Made by a program: the position numbers and the translations under genes
Notes under the pieces: model-generated
Seen by the model: only the letters and a program-made list of their open reading frames with translations
Databases searched by the model: none
Told to the model about the DNA's origin: nothing
Source of the DNA: Acinetobacter harbinensis
GTDB lineage: Bacteria > Pseudomonadota > Gammaproteobacteria > Pseudomonadales > Moraxellaceae
Length of the DNA: 37,286 nt
Direction of reading: 5' to 3'
NCBI RefSeq assembly: GCF_000816495.1
Contig: NZ_JXBK01000001.1
Location: forward strand, 1,686,065 to 1,723,350
Part shown: positions 28,296-37,184 of the stretch, piece by piece
How the letters are laid out: each line of letters opens with the position of its first letter
Position numbering within the stretch: position 1 is the stretch's first letter

Positions 28296-28323
28296 ATCTT
28301 ACCACAGTCATTAAAGTTGTCTA
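28296..28323 (-). promoter_or_regulatory. Candidate promoter of the toxin-antitoxin pair
   Basis: On the minus strand, TAGACA (28318-28323) and TAAGAT (28296-28301) stand 16 bp apart, about 40 bp before the ATG of the small gene. The -35 box matches 5 of 6 consensus bases, the -10 box 4 of 6. Confidence 0.4.
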
Positions 28324-28503
28324 TTTATACATCAAGCAACGGATCGTTTTAGATAAAGGATCTTAATCGATCTAGCAACTTAAAGTAGATTAGCTTAAGC
28401 GCTATACAGTTCATGCTTAAGCTAAAAATTTGATTTCACGCTCACGGCGTAGTACATAAAGCGTGAAATTCTTTTATTTAAAGCTTAACTGATGAATAAA
28501 TGC

Positions 28504-28854
28504 TTATTCTTCTTTCCATACATCTTCATAATCTTCACGGTCAATCATAAAGCGGAAACCTTCAGCCAATGCCAAGTACGGAAGAGCCTCAGGTAAAATA
28601 TCTTGTAGCTCGCGAACGGTCATGGTTTCAAAGAAGTCTTCACCTTCGCCCATTTCCCCACCATAAATAAACCAAGAGACATTTTCTTCTGGTTCAGGCT
28701 TTTTGCGAATGCCCACAATCGGTTCTTGATTTAAGGTATTTACCGCCACCGCAACAACATCATCACCACTGACTTTAATGTAGGAAGATTCAAATTCTTC
28801 ACATAGTAATTTCTGTTCTGAGATTAATTCTTCTAATGGAGATTTTTGAACCAT
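28504..28854 (-). CDS. Acidic Imm33/DUF2185-like protein
   Basis: A 116-residue, strongly acidic cytoplasmic protein. The C-terminal half (VSWFIYGGEMGEGEDFFETM, then TVRELQDILPEALPYLALAEG and FRFMIDR) resembles the DUF2185/Imm33 pattern of W.F..G.E, EL...LPE..PYL and EG..F. That family includes immunity proteins to secreted toxins. No effector gene is adjacent, and the gene lies 4.7 kb from the T6SS, so an immunity role is only a possibility. It is transcribed divergently from the UmuD-like gene; a plausible TATAAT lies upstream on the minus strand near 28900. Confidence 0.65.
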   Translation of the reverse strand: MVQKSPLEELISEQKLLCEEFESSYIKVSGDDVVAVAVNTLNQEPIVGIRKKPEPEENVSWFIYGGEMGEGEDFFETMTVRELQDILPEALPYLALAEGFRFMIDREDYEDVWKEE

Positions 28855-28949
28855 TGCATATACCTAAGTAAATAAAGCTAAGAGCTGTATTTTATCCTAG
28901 ATTATAAATATTTAGGCAACCTTTTTATTGGCCATACTTTTTGTTAGAC

Positions 28950-28970
28950 TTGAAAAAGTTACATATTCAA
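28950..28970. promoter_or_regulatory. UmuDAb-type SOS operator 1
   Basis: A 21-bp interrupted palindrome, TTGAA-N11-TTCAA. Read on the minus strand it begins TTGAATATGT and ends GTAACTTTTTCAA; against the Acinetobacter UmuDAb operator as I remember it (beginning TTGAAAATGT, same end) it differs at one position. It ends 9 bp before the ATG of the UmuD-like gene, so a bound repressor would cover the start region of that gene. It also lies in the shared upstream region of the divergent gene at 28504-28854. Confidence 0.75.
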
Positions 28971-28979
28971 GATAGAAAA

Positions 28980-29585
28980 ATGCAAACTGAAGACTTAACA
29001 AAAAATGCGCCAAATCATGGTGGTAAACGTCAGAATTCAGGCCGTAAAGCCTACTATCAAGAAAAAACAGTGGTAATGCGTGTTCCAGAATCCAAAGTGG
29101 CAGAAATAAAAGCGCAATTAAGAACCCGACCAAAAGATGATCGTGATAAAAACATTGATTTACAGCCGGTCGAAGTTCGCACTGCCTTAGAGATTGCTTC
29201 AATCGATTCTTTAACTACAGATGTTGCTTACTCAGATTACGACAACCAAGAACATCGAATTGATTTAAATGAATACTTAATTCACAATCCACTCAGTACT
29301 TTTGTGATGCGTGTGAATTCACATGCAATGCAAGATGCTGGGCTTACAATGGATGATGAGATTTTAATTGATCGTAGTTTATCAGCCCAACACGGCGATA
29401 TCGTTTTAGCATTGATTCATGATGAATTCACGGTAAAACGTTTAATGCAAGAGAAACAGAAAAATGGTCAAGCTAAGATTTGGTTAAAAGCTGAAAATGC
29501 AGACTATCCTGATTATTATTTACAAAGTGAAGAACAGCTAATGATTTATGGTGTCATCACCTGTGTGTTAAAAAAATTACGCTAA
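28980..29585 (+). CDS. UmuDAb-like SOS regulator with inactive self-cleavage domain
   Basis: The N-terminal region is basic (GGKRQNSGRKAYYQEKTVVMRVPES), as in Acinetobacter UmuD/UmuDAb, and the C-terminal domain (residues 90-200) is LexA/UmuD peptidase S24-like (RIDLNEYLIHNPLSTFVMRV, then AQHGDIVLALIHDEFTVKRL). The usual GDSM nucleophile motif is SHAM, so Ser is replaced by Ala116; the lysine is kept (Lys153); and the cleavage site Ala/Cys-Gly reads Thr80-Asp81. These positions are each 3 lower than those I recall for UmuDAb (83-84, 119, 156), which supports the alignment. I choose ATG 28980 over the TTG at 28941, which lies before the operator. No umuC follows. Confidence 0.85.
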   Translation: MQTEDLTKNAPNHGGKRQNSGRKAYYQEKTVVMRVPESKVAEIKAQLRTRPKDDRDKNIDLQPVEVRTALEIASIDSLTTDVAYSDYDNQEHRIDLNEYLIHNPLSTFVMRVNSHAMQDAGLTMDDEILIDRSLSAQHGDIVLALIHDEFTVKRLMQEKQKNGQAKIWLKAENADYPDYYLQSEEQLMIYGVITCVLKKLR

Positions 29586-29851
29586 AGTATATCAACCTCT
29601 CTTTAAGCTTTGACTTCACGTTTAGTAGCATTTTTATTTTTCAATATCGTCCTTTCAATTTAATAACTGAGTCTCTTTCATGTGCTCACTTTAATCATTG
29701 CCATATTGCCCTACTAAAACAGATCTTCCTCCATTTGATAAATATTCTCAGTTCTCGCATGTGATTAATGTATTGGTAATCGAGAAAATAGCAGTCTATT
29801 TTTTAGAAAATTCGCTCAATTACTTGTTTAGAGCCATGATTATAATTCAAT

Positions 29852-29882
29852 TTGAAATTGTAACTTTTTCAAGACGTATAAT
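29852..29882 (+). promoter_or_regulatory. UmuDAb-type operator 2 over a promoter-like TATAAT
   Basis: The operator at 29852-29872 begins TTGAAATTGT and ends GTAACTTTTTCAA on the plus strand, one mismatch from the remembered UmuDAb consensus. Four bases further, TATAAT (29877-29882) is a perfect -10 box; TTGAAA at the operator's left edge could be the -35 (spacing 19). An operator over the -35 region is the arrangement of UmuDAb-repressed genes. The promoter points right, into DNA with no clear gene. Confidence 0.65.
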
Positions 29883-30906
29883 GTTAGAAGTAGATTGGTG
29901 TTTATAAAGCTTAAAGGGCTTAGTTTGTATTTTGTATTTATCAGCATACATAAAATTTGCTTAGGCTATTTAAAGGGCTATGCTTATAGGTAGAGTGCTG
30001 ATTTAATTATATGTATTTTGATTACGCCTATATCTAAAAGATTAGTGCCCAGTTACCTCGTTAACGCTTAGGCTAAACGTGTGTAAATTATCCACTTAAT
30101 TCAAACAGCATAATGCTAAAAAGTCTCTACCCTTAAGTTTTGCCAATCCATTACCGACTTGCATTCGCCTCCTGTACTGTTAATGACTGGAGTTAATGAG
30201 CTATTCGGTCAACTGCTCATTTTTATTAAACCTTATATCCCTGCTGTACAAAAATTCTTATAAGAAGTATTGCAGAAGCTTTCCAAGCCTAAAAGATGGT
30301 CAATCTATAAATTATTTAACTTCTTAATCATGTTATTTGTAAATGTTTGACGGCGCAGCGATCGCTTTTAAAAATATTCCAGATATGCTTAATTCGAAAA
30401 ATTAAAAACAAGCACTTTAAAGTGATTTACCGTATGCGATGCATAGCTTATGACATAGAAATAGCCAGATTTCCGCTGATATTTTATAACTAAACCTCTG
30501 TTTTAATTTAATAAAATGATGAAATACTCTAATTTTTATTGGTTTATGGATGAAGTACTAAAATCTAAATACAGTTTTGACTGCTTGCCTGAGGTTAAAC
30601 CCCTCCCGCTATACAATCATTCAATACAAATGCTTCAATATAAAATGATCTACAGCGTAGATTCATGGTCAATCGTTTGCTGTACAGTTCATTACATATA
30701 AAGAACGAAAAAGATGGATAATCTTCAGTTACACTTATGTTGAAATGACTCTCTATTTTCATCTAGGTTAAATAACAGCCGTTATATAAAAGAAATCAAC
30801 GCTTTTGGTCAATCTGTTTTAAATTCTAAAAATACCAATAACTATAAAAAATGTCATTTTTTAACATTGTCAATTCGTCGCAAAGTTTCCATTATAGAGT
30901 CCGATT

Positions 30907-30946
30907 TTGACAGATAAATTTCGCATTCATTAAAACAATTTATAAT
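30907..30946 (+). promoter_or_regulatory. Candidate promoter region of aroQ-accB-accC
   Basis: A consensus TTGACA (30907-30912) is followed after 17 bp by a weak TTAAAA. A perfect TATAAT (30941-30946) lies nearby without a good -35. Either could start transcription 85-125 bp before aroQ. Confidence 0.35.
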
Positions 30947-31033
30947 AGAAATGCGGGACTATATGACATAATACGCAAACTTTGCTGAGATCTTGCAAGG
31001 TGTATTTGCAAACTTATAATTGGAGCAAACTGA

Positions 31034-31489
31034 ATGAGCTCAACCATTTTGGTTATTCATGGACCAAATCTAAACTTGCTGGGTAAGCGTGAACCTGAAG
31101 TTTATGGACACCTCACTTTAGAAGATATAAATCAACAACTCATTGCTCAAGCTCAAAATGCCGCTTTATCCTTAGATACTTTTCAAAGTAATTGGGAAGG
31201 TGCAATTGTCGACCGAATTCATCAAGCACAACAAGAAAATGTACAGTTTATTATTATCAATCCTGCGGCATTGACCCATACCTCTGTTGCAGTACGTGAT
31301 GCCCTTTTAGGCGTTGCTATTCCATTTATCGAAGTTCATCTATCGAATGTCCATGCTCGCGAAGCATTTAGACATCATTCGTATTTGTCCGACAAAGCCG
31401 TTGGTGTAATTTGCGGTTTAGGTGCTCAAGGCTATGCCGCGGCACTGGATTATGCCATCAATAAAACTCAACCTTCTACGCAAACATAA
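31034..31489 (+). CDS. aroQ: 3-dehydroquinate dehydratase, type II
   Basis: A 151-residue type II dehydroquinase: [17 protein letters not shown] (with the catalytic Tyr), then [33 protein letters not shown] and [17 protein letters not shown] (catalytic His). It converts 3-dehydroquinate to 3-dehydroshikimate in aromatic amino acid synthesis. Located directly before accB (16-bp gap), an arrangement common in gammaproteobacteria. Ribosome binding site TTGGAGC. Confidence 0.96.
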   Translation: MSSTILVIHGPNLNLLGKREPEVYGHLTLEDINQQLIAQAQNAALSLDTFQSNWEGAIVDRIHQAQQENVQFIIINPAALTHTSVAVRDALLGVAIPFIEVHLSNVHAREAFRHHSYLSDKAVGVICGLGAQGYAAALDYAINKTQPSTQT

Positions 31490-31505
31490 TTAGGAACACT
31501 GTCTC

Positions 31506-31922
31506 ATGGATATCCGTAAAATCAAGAAACTCATCGACTTGATGATTGAATCTGACTTACAAGCGATAGAAGTTAAAGAAGGTGATCAGTCCATCGCTTT
31601 AACGCGTCGTAATCCAGTGGTTGCGGCAGCTGTTCAGACTATGCCAACTGCAACGACTACCGCACCTGTGGTTAAAACACCGCGTGGCGCACTCGAAACC
31701 TCTCCAATGGTCGGTGTTTACTATGCAGCGCAAAGTCCAGGCGAACCACCATTTGTAAAAGTTGGTCAAACAATTTCTGCCGGTGAAACTTTGGGTATTA
31801 TTGAGGCCATGAAAATCATGAACCCAATTGAAGCCACTCAAAGCGGTGTGGTTGAAGAAATTTTAGTTAAAAATGGCGATGTGATTCAATTTGGCCAACC
31901 AATTTTCCGCTATCGCGCTTAA
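31506..31922 (+). CDS. accB: Biotin carboxyl carrier protein of acetyl-CoA carboxylase
   Basis: A 138-residue BCCP. The N-terminal helix (MDIRKIKKLIDLMIESDL) is followed by a Thr/Ala/Pro-rich linker and a biotinyl domain with the biotinylation motif EAMKIMN (Lys103) and the SPMVGVYYAAQSPGEPPFVKVG thumb region. It carries carboxybiotin between AccC and the carboxyltransferase for fatty acid synthesis. It lies between aroQ and accC. Confidence 0.97.
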   Translation: MDIRKIKKLIDLMIESDLQAIEVKEGDQSIALTRRNPVVAAAVQTMPTATTTAPVVKTPRGALETSPMVGVYYAAQSPGEPPFVKVGQTISAGETLGIIEAMKIMNPIEATQSGVVEEILVKNGDVIQFGQPIFRYRA

Positions 31923-31940
31923 AACCACGGGGATTTATCA

Positions 31941-33305
31941 ATGTTGCAAAAGGTATTAATTGCAAACCGTGGTGAAATTGCTTTACGCATCACCCGGGCA
32001 TGCAAAACGTTAGGAATTAAAACCGTTGGTATTTATTCCGATGCCGACAAAGACCTCATGCATCTACGCTTTGTTGATGAAGCTGTGTGTATTGGTCCGG
32101 GTGCAAGTAGTGAAAGCTATTTAAATATACCGGCAATTATTACCGCTGCTGAAATCACAGGTGCCGATGCCATTCATCCCGGCTATGGCTTCTTGGCTGA
32201 AAATGCTGAATTTGCAGAAATTGTAGAAAATTCAGGTTTTATTTTCATCGGGCCACGTCCTGAGCATATTCGCTTAATGGGCAACAAGGTTTCCGCTATT
32301 ACTGCAATGCGTAAAGCCGGTGTTCCCACCGTGCCCGGTTCAGCTCATGCTGTCACCACGCAAAACGCCTTGGCTGAAGCCAAAGAAATCGGCTTTCCAC
32401 TGATTGTGAAAGCGGCTTCTGGTGGTGGTGGACGTGGTATGCGTATTGTTGAACGCGTCGATACACTACTTGAATCAGTTCAAGCCGCACAGCGTGATGC
32501 TGAAATGTGGTTTGGTGATGATACCGTGTATATGGAACGCTTTTTACAGAAACCGCGCCATGTTGAAGTGCAAATTTTAGCAGATGGCAATGGCCATGCT
32601 ATTCATTTGTATGATCGCGACTGCTCTTTACAACGTCGTCATCAAAAAGTGCTTGAAGAAGCACCAGCACCGGGTTTACCTGAACAAGCACGTGCCGATA
32701 TTTTAGAAGCTTGTGTGAATGCCTGTAAGCTTATGCAATATCGCGGCGCAGGAACATTTGAATTCTTATTTGAAGATGACGAGTTTTTCTTTATTGAAAT
32801 GAATACGCGTGTTCAAGTTGAACATCCGGTGACTGAAATGATCACTGGCATCGATATTATTGAACAACAACTATTGATTGCAGGCGGTTTAGGTCTGAAT
32901 ATTCAACAAGAACAGGTTGAATGTCGTGGCCATGCGATGGAATGTCGTATTAACGCCGAAGATCCAACCACCTTCATGCCATCCCCGGGGAAAATTGAGC
33001 ATTATTATGCGCCAGGTGGTGCAGGTATTCGTGTAGATTCTCATATCTATGAAGGCTACAGTATTCCACCTTACTATGACTCTATGATTGCTAAAGTCAT
33101 TGCACATGGTAAAGACCGTAAGACTTGTATTGCGCGTATGAAGCAAGCGCTAGAAGAAATGATCTTAACCGGCATTAAAACCAATATTCCTTTGCATAAA
33201 GATCTGATTCTAAATGATGAAAAATTCTGCGCACAAGCGATGGATATTCATTACTTAGAGAAACACTTACTGAAAAAAATAGAAGGTCATAAAGAAGCCT
33301 CTTAA
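31941..33305 (+). CDS. accC: Biotin carboxylase of acetyl-CoA carboxylase
   Basis: A 454-residue biotin carboxylase: [19 protein letters not shown], the ATP-grasp glycine loop [26 protein letters not shown], the catalytic segment [17 protein letters not shown] and a C-terminal carbamoyl-phosphate-synthase-like part. It carboxylates the biotin on AccB using ATP and bicarbonate. It follows accB by 18 bp and ends the operon before a strong terminator. Confidence 0.97.
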   Translation: MLQKVLIANRGEIALRITRACKTLGIKTVGIYSDADKDLMHLRFVDEAVCIGPGASSESYLNIPAIITAAEITGADAIHPGYGFLAENAEFAEIVENSGFIFIGPRPEHIRLMGNKVSAITAMRKAGVPTVPGSAHAVTTQNALAEAKEIGFPLIVKAASGGGGRGMRIVERVDTLLESVQAAQRDAEMWFGDDTVYMERFLQKPRHVEVQILADGNGHAIHLYDRDCSLQRRHQKVLEEAPAPGLPEQARADILEACVNACKLMQYRGAGTFEFLFEDDEFFFIEMNTRVQVEHPVTEMITGIDIIEQQLLIAGGLGLNIQQEQVECRGHAMECRINAEDPTTFMPSPGKIEHYYAPGGAGIRVDSHIYEGYSIPPYYDSMIAKVIAHGKDRKTCIARMKQALEEMILTGIKTNIPLHKDLILNDEKFCAQAMDIHYLEKHLLKKIEGHKEAS

Positions 33306-33324
33306 TCACTCGCTTCTTTAACAT

Positions 33325-33355
33325 AAAAAAACCGCTCATAAAGAGCGGTTTTTTT
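33325..33355. terminator. Strong bidirectional terminator after accC
   Basis: CCGCTC (33332-33337) pairs with GAGCGG (33343-33348) with a 5-base loop, preceded by seven As and followed by seven Ts, so it works on both strands. It ends the accC transcript and also lies downstream of the convergent gene at 33374. Confidence 0.93.
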
Positions 33356-33373
33356 ATCTATAACGTTTAGGAC

Positions 33374-33865
33374 TTAAGGTAAGACACGGCGTAATGTGGC
33401 AAAACATTGTTCTGCTTTGTCATTGCTACAAAAATTAATGGTTGATGCATTTTTCCACTGCACAAAATATTGTGAAATCTCACCGGTTTGGTCTTCTTGC
33501 AAACCTGAACAATCGCGCTCATTATTATCGTACTTTACTTGTAAAATGAGTGCAGACAGCAATGAACGTTCTTCTTGCGACGGTTGATAGTCATAAATTC
33601 CAGATGACCACTCCTGCCCACTCTTGATAATGACATCGTTATTGCTTTTAAAATTATAATATTCAACACATTTTTTATTATTGGCAATTTGCATGCCCCA
33701 TAAACCGACAATTTCCGGACGAGTCTGTATGCGAATCGTATTGGACATCGCACTATCGGCTATTTCATCAGTTTCTTGCTCTGTCGCGACGACGGCTTTA
33801 TTTTCATTGGCCATCACTACCGATGAGCAAAGTATTAAAAAAATTGTAAGATATGTCTTTTTCAT
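33374..33865 (-). CDS. Exported hypothetical protein
   Basis: Not recognised. A 163-residue protein with a type I signal peptide (MKKTYLTIFLILCSSVVMA, cleavage before NENK) and no lipobox. The mature part has four cysteines (KKCVEYY, RDCSG, NFCSND, EQCFAT), so two disulfides are likely, and the pattern IVGLWGMQIANNKKCVEYYNF suggests a small beta-barrel. Periplasmic. Single gene, convergent with accC. Confidence 0.75.
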   Translation of the reverse strand: MKKTYLTIFLILCSSVVMANENKAVVATEQETDEIADSAMSNTIRIQTRPEIVGLWGMQIANNKKCVEYYNFKSNNDVIIKSGQEWSSGIYDYQPSQEERSLLSALILQVKYDNNERDCSGLQEDQTGEISQYFVQWKNASTINFCSNDKAEQCFATLRRVLP

Positions 33866-34242
33866 ACATTAAGTTCAATGCTAAAAATCTATTTATCTAA
33901 CTTAGCATATTTTTATTCAATCCCACTATTTATCACCATAGAACAACAATATATCTGCTTATTGTCAGTCAAGAATTGCGGTGAATTCTTGTCAAAAATA
34001 CGTACATTTATAGTGCCGCTAATTTTTAAACACGCAACTCAACAGACTGTGCAATATTGACGTTTCTTAAAAATTGCAATACCCCTCCTAATTAAAATGC
34101 CAAAATCGATCAATTCCTGTTGCCGTGCCCAAAATCTCATTTATAAACTTAAACCTTAAGCAGCTCATCTCATCTACCTTGCTTCTTAAGGCAATATCGC
34201 TTAAAACAACAGCAGTTTATAATAATTTCAGTCAGGATGATG
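33866..34242. other. Intergenic region before the amidase gene
   Basis: No gene is convincing; the open frame at 33878-34060 has no ribosome binding site and an improbable composition. An 8-bp perfect inverted repeat, CAAGAATT and AATTCTTG (33970-33991), might bind a regulator of either flanking gene. A TATAAT occurs shortly before the amidase gene but with no good -35. Confidence 0.5.
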
Positions 34243-35733
34243 ATGAATTTTTTAGAATACTTACAATATGATGGCCTAGGATTGGCCGAATTAGTGGCAA
34301 AGCAAGAAGTTAGCGCAGCTGAGCTATTAGACTTGGCATTAAAACGTGCAGCTGAGGTCAATCCCAGCTTAAATGCCATTATTATCCCCATGCATGATTA
34401 TGCACATCAACGTACACAACAAACATTAACTGGCACTTTTGCCGGTGTGCCTTTTTTGGTCAAAGATCTATTTCAAGAGTATGCCGGCTATCCAACCTCT
34501 TATGGCAGTAAAGCCTTAAAACGTATTGGCCATCTTTCTGAGCAAAATTCCGAGATTGTGAACCGCTGGGAAAAAGCCGGAATTGTCACGTTCGGGCGCA
34601 CCAACACGCCAGAATTTGGTATTAAAGGCGTTACTGAGCCAGAAGCTTGGGGCGCTTGTCATAATCCGTGGAATATCAGCCACAATAGTGGTGGATCGTC
34701 TGGCGGTTCTGCATCTGCGGTGGCAGCCGGTATTGTACCCATTGCAGGTGCAGGAGATGGTGGTGGATCAATTCGTATTCCAGCCTCTTATTGTGGATTG
34801 TTTGGACTCAAACCCAGCCGTGGGCGCACGCCGTGGGGGCCGCAGCTCAGTGAAGCCATGCATGGTGCAGCCGTTCAGCACGTCTTAAGCAAAACAGTCC
34901 GTGATAGCGCAGCCATGTTAGATGCCACGCAAGGTGCAGAACATAGTTCTTTGTTTAAAATTGAACCGCCACAAGGTCGCTATTTAGACCTCATTCAAAA
35001 GCCACCTAAAAAGCTGAGCATTGCGTTTAGTACACGCTCACCCATTGGTACAACGGTATCGGCAGATGCGATAGCTGCGGTTCAGCATACTGCAAAACTA
35101 TTGGAGTCATTGGGTCATACGGTGGTCGAAGATACGCCCGCGATCGATGGTATGGCATTGGCCAAGGATTTTATCACCACTTGGTTTAGCCAATTTGCTT
35201 ATGTGCTTGATCAAACCAAGCGACAATATTCAATAAAAGCCAATGATTTTGAACTTGATTCATTGGCACTGGCAGCCTTTGGTCAGCAAACCACAGCAAT
35301 ACAATATATTCACAATTTAAATAATTGGGGTGTCTACACCACACAAATGAATCATTTTTTTGATCGTTATGATTTATATTTAACACCCGCCACTGCTTCT
35401 GTAGCGCCTAAGAATGGTGAAATAAAAATACCAATCTGGCAAAAACCAATTTTAAAAGGCTTATTAAAACTGGGTAAAGCACATCTCTTGGCACAAGGTA
35501 AATTGGTCGAAAAAATGGTTAAAGAGAATATGGCACGCGTACCGTTTACACAGTTGGCCAATATTACTGGACTGCCAGCGATGTCAGTACCGCTATATTG
35601 GAATCAGGATAATTTACCTTTAGGTTCACAATTTATTGCGCCTTTCGCTCGTGAAGATGTACTGCTGCAATTGGCAGCACAGCTAGAACAAGCACAGCCG
35701 TGGTTTAACCGTTACAGTCAAATTCAAGTTTAG
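34243..35733 (+). CDS. Amidase-signature family hydrolase
   Basis: A 496-residue amidase-signature enzyme. The catalytic triad is visible: Lys74 in FLVKDLF, the cis-Ser in [12 protein letters not shown] (about 153) and the nucleophile Ser176 in [17 protein letters not shown]. Residue numbers count from the third of three consecutive ATGs (34243), the only one with proper spacing from the AGGA ribosome binding site; the first ATG (34237) overlaps it. Such enzymes hydrolyse amides; the substrate cannot be told, and it is not a GatA from its context. No signal peptide. Confidence 0.88.
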   Translation: MNFLEYLQYDGLGLAELVAKQEVSAAELLDLALKRAAEVNPSLNAIIIPMHDYAHQRTQQTLTGTFAGVPFLVKDLFQEYAGYPTSYGSKALKRIGHLSEQNSEIVNRWEKAGIVTFGRTNTPEFGIKGVTEPEAWGACHNPWNISHNSGGSSGGSASAVAAGIVPIAGAGDGGGSIRIPASYCGLFGLKPSRGRTPWGPQLSEAMHGAAVQHVLSKTVRDSAAMLDATQGAEHSSLFKIEPPQGRYLDLIQKPPKKLSIAFSTRSPIGTTVSADAIAAVQHTAKLLESLGHTVVEDTPAIDGMALAKDFITTWFSQFAYVLDQTKRQYSIKANDFELDSLALAAFGQQTTAIQYIHNLNNWGVYTTQMNHFFDRYDLYLTPATASVAPKNGEIKIPIWQKPILKGLLKLGKAHLLAQGKLVEKMVKENMARVPFTQLANITGLPAMSVPLYWNQDNLPLGSQFIAPFAREDVLLQLAAQLEQAQPWFNRYSQIQV

Positions 35734-35778
35734 CGCTTATTATCTCGCTAATATTTATTTAACCTTTTATTTAACCTT

Positions 35779-36939
35779 TTATTGGGCCGGTTGAAGCTGT
35801 TTGGGCAACCAGCGCACAAACAACAAGCCCAATAAGGTTGAACATCCAGCAAAAACAAAGACTATTTCACCAGAAAACACATTCCAATAACGTCCCGCCA
35901 AAATACTCCCGATCGCCACACCTAAGCCCCACATGGTGCTATACATAGCTTGGCCACGACCTTGCTGCGAAAGAGAGAAATTCTGAAAAATAACGCGCAT
36001 CGCAATCAGATGAAATAAACCAAAACTAAAAGCATGAATCGTTTGCGCAAAAAATTGAGCCATAAATATAGTCGGAAATAGCCCCACAATAAGCCACCTT
36101 ATACTGGTGAGCACCAAGCACAAACGGACTAAATCACGCCAAGAGAAGCGATTGAGAAAAATACTGGCATAAGCAAACATAATAATTTCAGCAATCACCC
36201 CGACCGACCATAAAAAACCAATCTGCGTGGTGCTAAATCCTACTTGCTGCAAGTAATTGCTATAAAAACTATAAAATGGCGCATGAGAGAGTAACAAGAC
36301 AAATTCAATAGCAAAAAATGCAGCCACCACAGGGCGTTTTAAAACAGGAAGAATAGAATCTAATTTTTGTTGTGAAGATGGCGCACTGCGTGGTTCTGGA
36401 ATGGTAAAAGACCAAAGAAAAGCTAAAAATGCAATACACAGCAGCATAATCGGCAACATTGAAATAGAGATAATTTCCAGTAAAGTGCCCACACTAAAAA
36501 CAGCCACAATAAAACCCACTGACCCCCACTTTCGGACGTTGCCATAGAGCTGTGTACGTTTTTCTGCCAGCCAGAATAAGGTAACACCTTCAAATTGCGC
36601 TAAAATCGCATTTTGAAAAAAGCTAAAGATCAGCATCAATAATGCAAGCGACTGGAAAGTATTGGGCACAATAAAGATCATCAACCAAATACATGCTTCT
36701 ATCCACGTTGCAATACGCACCAAAAGCATTCTTTTACCGGATTTATCCGCAATCCAACCCCAAATAAAAGGCGCAAAAAAGCGTGTCACAATTGCGATAG
36801 ACGAGAGTAGTCCTATTTCTTGGTAGTTAAAGCCCTGATCTTCTAGATAAAGGCTCCAAAAAGGCATGAAAGTTCCGACAATACAATAATAGAACAGGTA
36901 AAACCCTGACAATCTATGCTGAATAGATAATGCTAACAC
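35779..36939 (-). CDS. MFS transporter (MFS_1-like / HcaT-like)
   Basis: A 386-residue protein with about twelve membrane helices. The segment GLLSSIAIVTRFFAPFIWGWIADKSGKRM has the MFS loop 2-3 motif (G.IADK.GKR), and the YLEDQGFNYQEIGLL start resembles the HcaT/LacY-like permeases. The second half repeats the pattern (FSTTQIGFLWSVGVIAEI). An inner-membrane symporter for an unknown substrate. It is convergent with the amidase gene, 45 bp away. Confidence 0.85.
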   Translation of the reverse strand: MLALSIQHRLSGFYLFYYCIVGTFMPFWSLYLEDQGFNYQEIGLLSSIAIVTRFFAPFIWGWIADKSGKRMLLVRIATWIEACIWLMIFIVPNTFQSLALLMLIFSFFQNAILAQFEGVTLFWLAEKRTQLYGNVRKWGSVGFIVAVFSVGTLLEIISISMLPIMLLCIAFLAFLWSFTIPEPRSAPSSQQKLDSILPVLKRPVVAAFFAIEFVLLLSHAPFYSFYSNYLQQVGFSTTQIGFLWSVGVIAEIIMFAYASIFLNRFSWRDLVRLCLVLTSIRWLIVGLFPTIFMAQFFAQTIHAFSFGLFHLIAMRVIFQNFSLSQQGRGQAMYSTMWGLGVAIGSILAGRYWNVFSGEIVFVFAGCSTLLGLLFVRWLPKQLQPAQ

Positions 36940-37074
36940 TCAAATTTATTCCAATTTATGGTCAATAACGATAATGGTTGATAGCTCGTCTATCTTGAAT
37001 AGCTTTATCATTTATCACTTAGCTATTGCCATGAATATCGTGATCATAAGCAATAAGCAGCAAATATAGACGTC

Positions 37075-37102
37075 AAAAAAGCCCACCTGTTTCCACGTGG
37101 GC
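37075..37102 (-). terminator. Minus-strand terminator hairpin
   Basis: GCCCAC (37081-37086) pairs with GTGGGC (37097-37102) around a 10-base loop. On the minus strand a six-T run follows (complement of the As at 37075-37080). It is about 80 bp beyond the terminator at 37185-37212, with no gene between. Confidence 0.65.
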
Positions 37103-37184
37103 TAACAACGATTTCCAATGCGAATAATGTCATAAGCACTGAAATTTTGTATTCATACAATATATATAAATACCCAGACGAAAT

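Larger units (their letters stand above)
29586..31033. other. Long region without a convincing gene
   Basis: About 1.45 kb, AT-rich. The open frames at 29698-29907 (69 codons) and 30516-30701 (61 codons) lack a ribosome binding site and protein-like composition. The region holds a UmuDAb-type operator with a promoter-like -10 box (29852-29882), one copy of a 16-base motif (29956-29971) and, near its right end, the probable promoter of aroQ. I found no tRNA or clear terminator. It could hold decayed genes or a small RNA. Confidence 0.5.

Noticed and set aside
28941..28979. TTG upstream start of the UmuD-like gene
   Set aside because: The added 13 residues would be encoded by the operator itself; ATG 28980 fits the family N-terminus better.
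29698..29907. Plus-strand open frame of 69 codons
   Set aside because: No ribosome binding site, odd composition, and the UmuDAb operator and -10 box lie inside it.
30516..30701. Plus-strand open frame of 61 codons
   Set aside because: No ribosome binding site and random-looking composition; I could not relate it to any family.
33878..34060. Plus-strand open frame of 60 codons before the amidase gene
   Set aside because: No ribosome binding site, no recognisable protein features, AT-rich region.
34243..35733. Amidase as a GatA subunit of the tRNA amidotransferase
   Set aside because: No gatB or gatC is adjacent, and the sequence is the general amidase-signature type; context argues for a stand-alone amidase.
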